DNA of 64,000 nucleotides from assembly GCA_004802705.1 (NCBI GenBank), contig SGPL01000089.1:17400-81399 (forward strand). Reading direction: 5' to 3'. The notes beneath the pieces were generated by a model. That model had not been told where the DNA came from, searched no databases, and saw only the letters and a program-made list of their open reading frames with translations. Of this stretch, positions 59,047 to 64,000 are shown in pieces. Both the position numbers and the translations under genes were made by a program. Position 1 is the first letter of the stretch, and every line of letters starts with the position of its first letter. The DNA is from Bondarzewia mesenterica. Its lineage: Eukaryota; Basidiomycota; Agaricomycetes; Russulales; Bondarzewiaceae.

Positions 59047-62000
59047 ATGGCGCTGACTCTCTCCCGCGAGTCCTCCTTTGCCCCCGACTCAACCGCATCC
59101 ATGTCTCATCCTCCCTCTCCCTCCCCTCCACCAGTAATAGCCATCAAACGCGCTCCGATCACCTATGGTCGTCGCAAGGACGCCGACATCCACGCTGCCA
59201 ACGCGGATGCCAGCACTTTCTCATATACCACACGTCAGCGCGCATCTTTGCCAAGTTTTGACGAGGAGGTAGTCCCAGATTCAGACGAATTTAATGCTCC
59301 CGAACCCTCCCAGATGCCAGATACCGACGACGACGAAAACGTCAGCCAGCCTGAAGACGAAAGCGCGTCGAAATCATTTGGTTTCCGCTTCTCCTGGAAG
59401 GACCAACTACAGAAGATTGAGGACATGTCCGACGATGATCTCCGTACTGCCATGGGTGGTGAGGCCACTGCCGCCAGCAGAAACACGTCACCTGACAAAG
59501 GGCGCGATGATCAACATGCTCTTCCGTCTTTATCCAGTCCATCGCCTCCAGCCCATATACCTTCCTCTCCTGATATCCCAGAGCTCCGCGAAGATGACTT
59601 CTTCAGTGGCTCACTGCCTTCCCTCACCGGCTCGTCCTCCCAAGCATCAATACTGGCCAAAGCATCATCTCCCTCCCCATCCCCCGTCACGCGTCCGAAG
59701 AAAAAACGCGTTGTTATAGACGATTCCGACGATGATACAGAAACCCGAGTAAAGTCTTCCCCGATCTCTCCTCCGTTTCCTCATTCTATATCCACTCCAA
59801 GACTTCTTTCGTCCCCAACACCGCCAACTTCCGAGTACGACATGTCCCCCGCCGCATCCCGTAAGGGGAAGGGAAAGGAACGCGCTCGGTCGATCGCTCC
59901 TCTGGTCTTTGATGAGGACATCACTGCTGCTACCACATCTGATCGTAGGTCTTCTAACACGGCAAGCAAGCCCACTGCTGAGCATCGTAAAGGGAAGGAG
60001 AAGGCTAAGAGGACAAAGGTCTGCCGTATCTACTTGTGCACCTGAGCCACTCGCGATGCCAACCTGATATCTTGAATCACTGAAGGCTCCTACAAAGAAA
60101 GAAATCAACGAAGCTATCAAAGAGCAGGCGCGATTGATGTCTGACGTGCGGCCATCGCTTGATCGCAGTGAGACAAAGCGACTGAAGCTGAGCACGCTCA
60201 TGGAGAAGGCTTTATCGTAAGTCCTGTAATACAACTGCGATTTCGTACCAGGAGTAACCTCCCATCTATCGCTTCTCGTCCAAAGTAAAAAGCCCGCCAT
60301 TCCACTGCCACTGCAGAAAGAGGCGTCAACCTCATCTGACCCCATACAACCATTTTCGTCCTCCCCTTCCCTACACCCAGAAGAAACCCACCGACCTTCA
60401 GAAGCACCGGCAGTCGCCTCTCGCACGCGTACGCGCAGCCCGTCACCATTTAGATCGAATGGTCTCCTGGCGCCACACAAGGCCGCTCCCTCTATCCCTC
60501 CAGAACCAGCAGACGATTCCGATTCCGACAAAGAGATGCCTTCTGTCAACGAAATCTTGAAGAAGGATGAGCAGAAGCGCGCTCAGAAAGAACGTGCAAG
60601 GGAGCTCATGGAGCTCAAGCTTCGCGCACTAGAGGCCCAGCAGGAGTCGCGTGCGGCGTCGCATTATAAGCCAGGTAAAGGTGCCATCACGCTATTAGAC
60701 AGTGATGAGGACGAGGACTTGGAGGTCGTGGACGACAACATGCAGGTCGTCGCTCGGGAGGAGGCCGCGGACAGGCTCAAGCGGACGAAGCCGAGCGAGG
60801 GGACGAAACGTCAGTTGGAGTTGGCGATGGGCTATCAGCGCGCATCGAAGGCCCTGCTCCAGCATTCGCCGGAGAAGAAGGTCGTTCGCGGTGGGGTGAG
60901 CGCGGAGGTATTGCAGGCAGCCGCGGCGCCGGCTTTCAGTTTTGGGAACGCGCGCGATGAGAAGGCCAAGGGAAAGGCTGCACCAAGGGTCAGTCAACAG
61001 GCACTCTTGCAGAAGCTGTTGGCGGATGCTCGGGTGCAAAGTGAGCGGGAGACGAGGAAGAAGGAGCAGGAGTGGGTGAAGAGGGGTGGCAAGCTGAAAG
61101 ATGGGTCTTATGAAGAGGTGAAAGGGATGGACGAATATGTGGAAAAGGCTATCAAAGCAGAGAAAAGAAGGGACTCGATGCTGGAGGGAGGGGAGATGGA
61201 TGGGGATGAAGACGAAGAAGAGGATGGGGATTGGAGACCAGTGGAGAGGGGTTCAGCAAGTCCTGAGCCAGGGGATGATGAACAGGAAAGTGAAGAAATG
61301 GACGAGAATGTGGGCGTGGATGAGAATATTGTGGAAGACGAAGCGCAGACAGAGTCCGAACGTACTCGGCCTCGCACAGCTCGTCGCTCAGCCGCTCGCC
61401 CTCGCGCCATTGTTGATTCAGATGCCGACTCAGACGCTGAGAACGCTCATCCTATCCACCAACGCCCCATCCAGAGCCTCCTACCCTCTTCCCTCAACTC
61501 ACCAACACCCTCTTTCTCATTGTCCGCAACCATCCCTCCTCCCTCTTTCAATCTCAACCTCCACCATCGCGCATCCACGTCCTCCTTTGAAGATCACACA
61601 GATGCGGAGGCCGAGCTCGGCAACGAGACGGACAAAGAGAATGTCGAAGGCCGCATGTTCGACCGCGGCGAGGACAAGGAGAACAAGGCGGTCGTTCGGC
61701 TCGTCCTTGGCGAGCGTCCGGAGTATGTGTTCCGGCAGAGTTCCGGGCTGTTCGGAGTCGAGGAGGATATGCGCAATCAGCTCTCCATGAGTCCCTTGGG
61801 CGTCGGGGATGCGGACGAGCTGAACGAGGACTTAGAAGGCGCGCGCGCGCCGTTGAAAGAGCTTCTAAGCCCTCGCGCAGGGGACGACCTTGAGGATCCG
61901 TTTTTGCCGACTCCTACGAAACAGGTCAGAGACGTGCACTTCCGTCTGTCGTTGTCATCGCTGCCTCCATTGTTTGGTAGTAGCAAGGGCGCAGCGGGTG

Positions 62001-64000
62001 GGTTGTCGCAGTTTTTCGATAATAATGATGGTGAAGGTATGGTGGCAGGTGCATCAGACGAGAACTTGGATCCGTCGTCCTCGCCAAAGCCTGCCCCTTT
62101 ACAACATGGGTTTTCGCAGCTCTTCGGATCTGGCACTGTGCAAGCTGCACAGGAGCCTCAAGCCGTCAAGCTTGGTGGGCTGGCCGATGCGTTCGAAGAG
62201 ACTCAGGTGCGATCTCCACTAACCAGCTCAGTTTCGTTACCTGGCACTTTGGCTGACATGCGAGATGTCCGAAGGATAAATCTGGCTTTGATAATCTGAG
62301 AAAAGGTGCTAAAGATCTCTCGCTGACGTTCGACATGGTGCTCCAGCCCGCGCTCGAAGTCGACGAGAAGCTGCAGGAAAAAGCCGACTCGATTTTCGAG
62401 AAAGAGCAGGAGTATTTGCTCCGGGCTGCTAACCGCCCACTTCAAAAGAAAGCTCAACTCTATGTGACGGAGAACGGGTTAGTGCCGCCCTTTCCCCCCC
62501 CCCAATCGCAACTATCTAACGCGAACTCAAAAACGGGGGGAAACGTAGATTCCTCACCCAGACGCGACCGAACGTGTCCAGTCCAGAGCTCTACCGTCCC
62601 TCGCCCTCGCAACGCCCCAATTTTTTCAGGTCGCAGCCCTCACCGGCCACGGTATTCTCGCAGCGCCAGCCTCTCGGCACGATCGCGTTCTCAGATTCAG
62701 ACGACACCCCCTTACGCGCGCCGCTCCGCCGCCTGCAGCGCCGTCCATCCCCTGCGCCGAGACTTGACGGGGTGGACGGTTACCGCTCCTCCCTGTCGCC
62801 ATCGCCCTCTTCGTCGCCCACGCGCGGGAAACAGCTGCGCAACGCGTTCGATATCCTCCGCGCGGGTGCAACGCGCGTGGACGAGCCGAAGAAGTTGCTG
62901 CGGTCCGAGTTCGTCGAAGCTGAGGCGGTGGAGTCGGACGAGGACGACACTCTCGGGTTCGGTGGTGTCATGAAAAAGAAAGGGGATGACGATGAGGAAG
63001 GGGAAAACGATGAGCAGGATAAGGTCCTTGAGGGATTGATGGATGATACGACTATGACCGAAAATGCACTGGCAAAAAATTTGGTGCTAGAGAAGGTCAA
63101 GTGAGTATGTCCGGTGTCCCTCGTTTTTGAATTCACTAACCACGACATCATCATGACGTTAGGGAACACCAAGAAGAGGATGATGCCAAGCTAGAGAAAT
63201 TGCATAGGGACGCTGTTGAGGGAAGGCTGAGGGTCAAGCGACGGGGTCGCGGCATTGACCTTGAAGACAGTGAGTCCGAGGAAGAGGACTACGATGCGCG
63301 GATGGCTCGCTTGCGGATGAAGAAACGAAAGATCGATGGTGATACTCTTGAAGCTCTTGGTGAGTCTCTCAATCCTTGACCCGATACTCATCCCTCTTAC
63401 TCCACATTGTCCAACGCGCAGCCAAGAATCCGGAGACTATTGCGTTCTATGAGGCGTATGGGCAGCCTATGATCGACGACAATGCCGAGTTCGCCCACCT
63501 TCGACGGGACGACGCTATGGACATTGGTAGCGATGCCGAAGCAGAAGACGAGCCTCGCGAAACCGTCACTACTGCTGAACTGTACGCCGACCTCCGCAGG
63601 GTCGCACAAGGGAATCGCGTAAGTCATTCTTGTTCATCAATCTTCCTTTTAAGAGGTCGAGCCTTACCCCATTCGAAGCGCGTCGAGACGCTCGACCCGA
63701 ACGATGTCTCTTGGGTCGACAACCACGATTCAGAGGACGAAGACATGGCCAGAGTACGTGAAGTATCTTTGGGGACCAGGAGCCGTAAGCCAATGGATAC
63801 AGACGTAAGCTCCCTTCCCTTCCACTTTACACTCGGCCTATTCTAACGCTTCTTCTCTGATATAGCGTCCTCGCCGCGGCGAGAGCGAACAGGAAAAGGC
63901 ACGACTCAAGGCATGGGCAAAGGACGAGAGCTTGTCGCGGCACATCGGAACGGGGCGCTCAGGTGGTGCAACGGCCGTGACTGGGCTGGGGAAGAAGGTC
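59047..64000 (+). CDS. MRC1: MRC1/claspin-like DNA replication checkpoint mediator, 5' part
   Basis: The 3' end lies beyond the window. The protein is long, acidic and serine-rich, with many SP/TP and S-rich acidic clusters. N-terminus: MALTLSRESSFAPDSTASMSHPPSPSPPPVIAIKRAPITYGRRKD; the ATG at 59101 is an equally possible start. Central part: KEINEAIKEQARLMSDVRPSLDRSETKRLKLSTLMEKAL and NEILKKDEQKRAQKERARELMELKLRALEAQ, coiled-coil. The MRC1-like domain is near the right end: DDAKLEKLHRDAVEGRLRVKRRGRGIDLEDSESEEEDYDARMARLRMKKRKIDG, then KNPETIAFYEAYGQPMID. Mrc1 travels with the fork and passes the ATR signal to Rad53/Cds1. Introns of ~50-75 nt, such as that after KRTK (60019 onward). Confidence 0.82.

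Overview
The window is nuclear DNA from a filamentous basidiomycete, most likely an Agaricomycete (mushroom-forming fungus). Genes lie on both strands with no operons. Almost every gene is cut by introns of about 45-90 bases with GT-AG ends (a few GC-AG). Two families point to the same group: a DUF6534-type membrane protein and a self-sufficient P450 fused to its reductase (CYP505-like). I recognise 23 protein-coding loci, of which one is a clear pseudogene and two run off the window edges. I saw no rRNA, CRISPR array, insertion sequence or intact transposon, and no convincing tRNA.

Layout. 1-910: 3' end of a cyclopropane-fatty-acid synthase-like methyltransferase (+). 2.9-3.8 kb: ARL2-type GTPase (-), divergent from eIF5B (+, 4.1-8.7 kb). 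10.3-20.3 kb: tandem pair of P450-reductase fusion genes (+), the first apparently intact and the second badly broken. 20.6-22.3 kb: TTI2-like protein (+). 23.1-25.4 kb: CDC14 phosphatase (+), convergent with uroporphyrinogen decarboxylase HEM12 (-), which is divergent from a COMPASS SHG1/BOD1-type gene (+). 28.7-35 kb: accessory stretch with the DUF6534 protein and a conventional P450 (both -), with wide spacers. 36.2-50.3 kb: dense housekeeping block with mitochondrial bL12 (+), NOT3/5 (-), BEM1 (+), NDUFA12 (+), L-2-hydroxyglutarate dehydrogenase (-), CNS1/TTC4 (+) and ribosomal eS7 (+). 50.7-64 kb: a Rab GTPase with a very large insert (+), AMMECR1 (+), a PPR protein (-), ribosomal uL3 (-) and an MRC1/claspin-like gene (+) that leaves at the right edge.

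Most genes serve general functions (translation, heme and respiration, cell cycle and checkpoint, polarity, mRNA turnover). The lineage-specific part is the P450 and membrane-protein material. The strongest structural theme is the use of very small exons: a 15-nt exon in the methyltransferase, 17 nt in ARL2, 5 nt plus 10 nt at the start of uL3, 6 nt at the start of bL12m, and 14-nt and 11-nt exons carrying the I-helix threonine and the heme-ligand cysteine of a P450. Standard gene finders would miss these. I did not find a convincing new multi-gene system. The best leads are the micro-exon architecture, the Rab with an insert between its G4 and G5 motifs plus a one-base frame problem, and the decaying tandem P450 fusion. 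Ambiguous bases (N) occur at four places between 55.4 and 58.8 kb, and frame breaks near the first suggest locally poor sequence.
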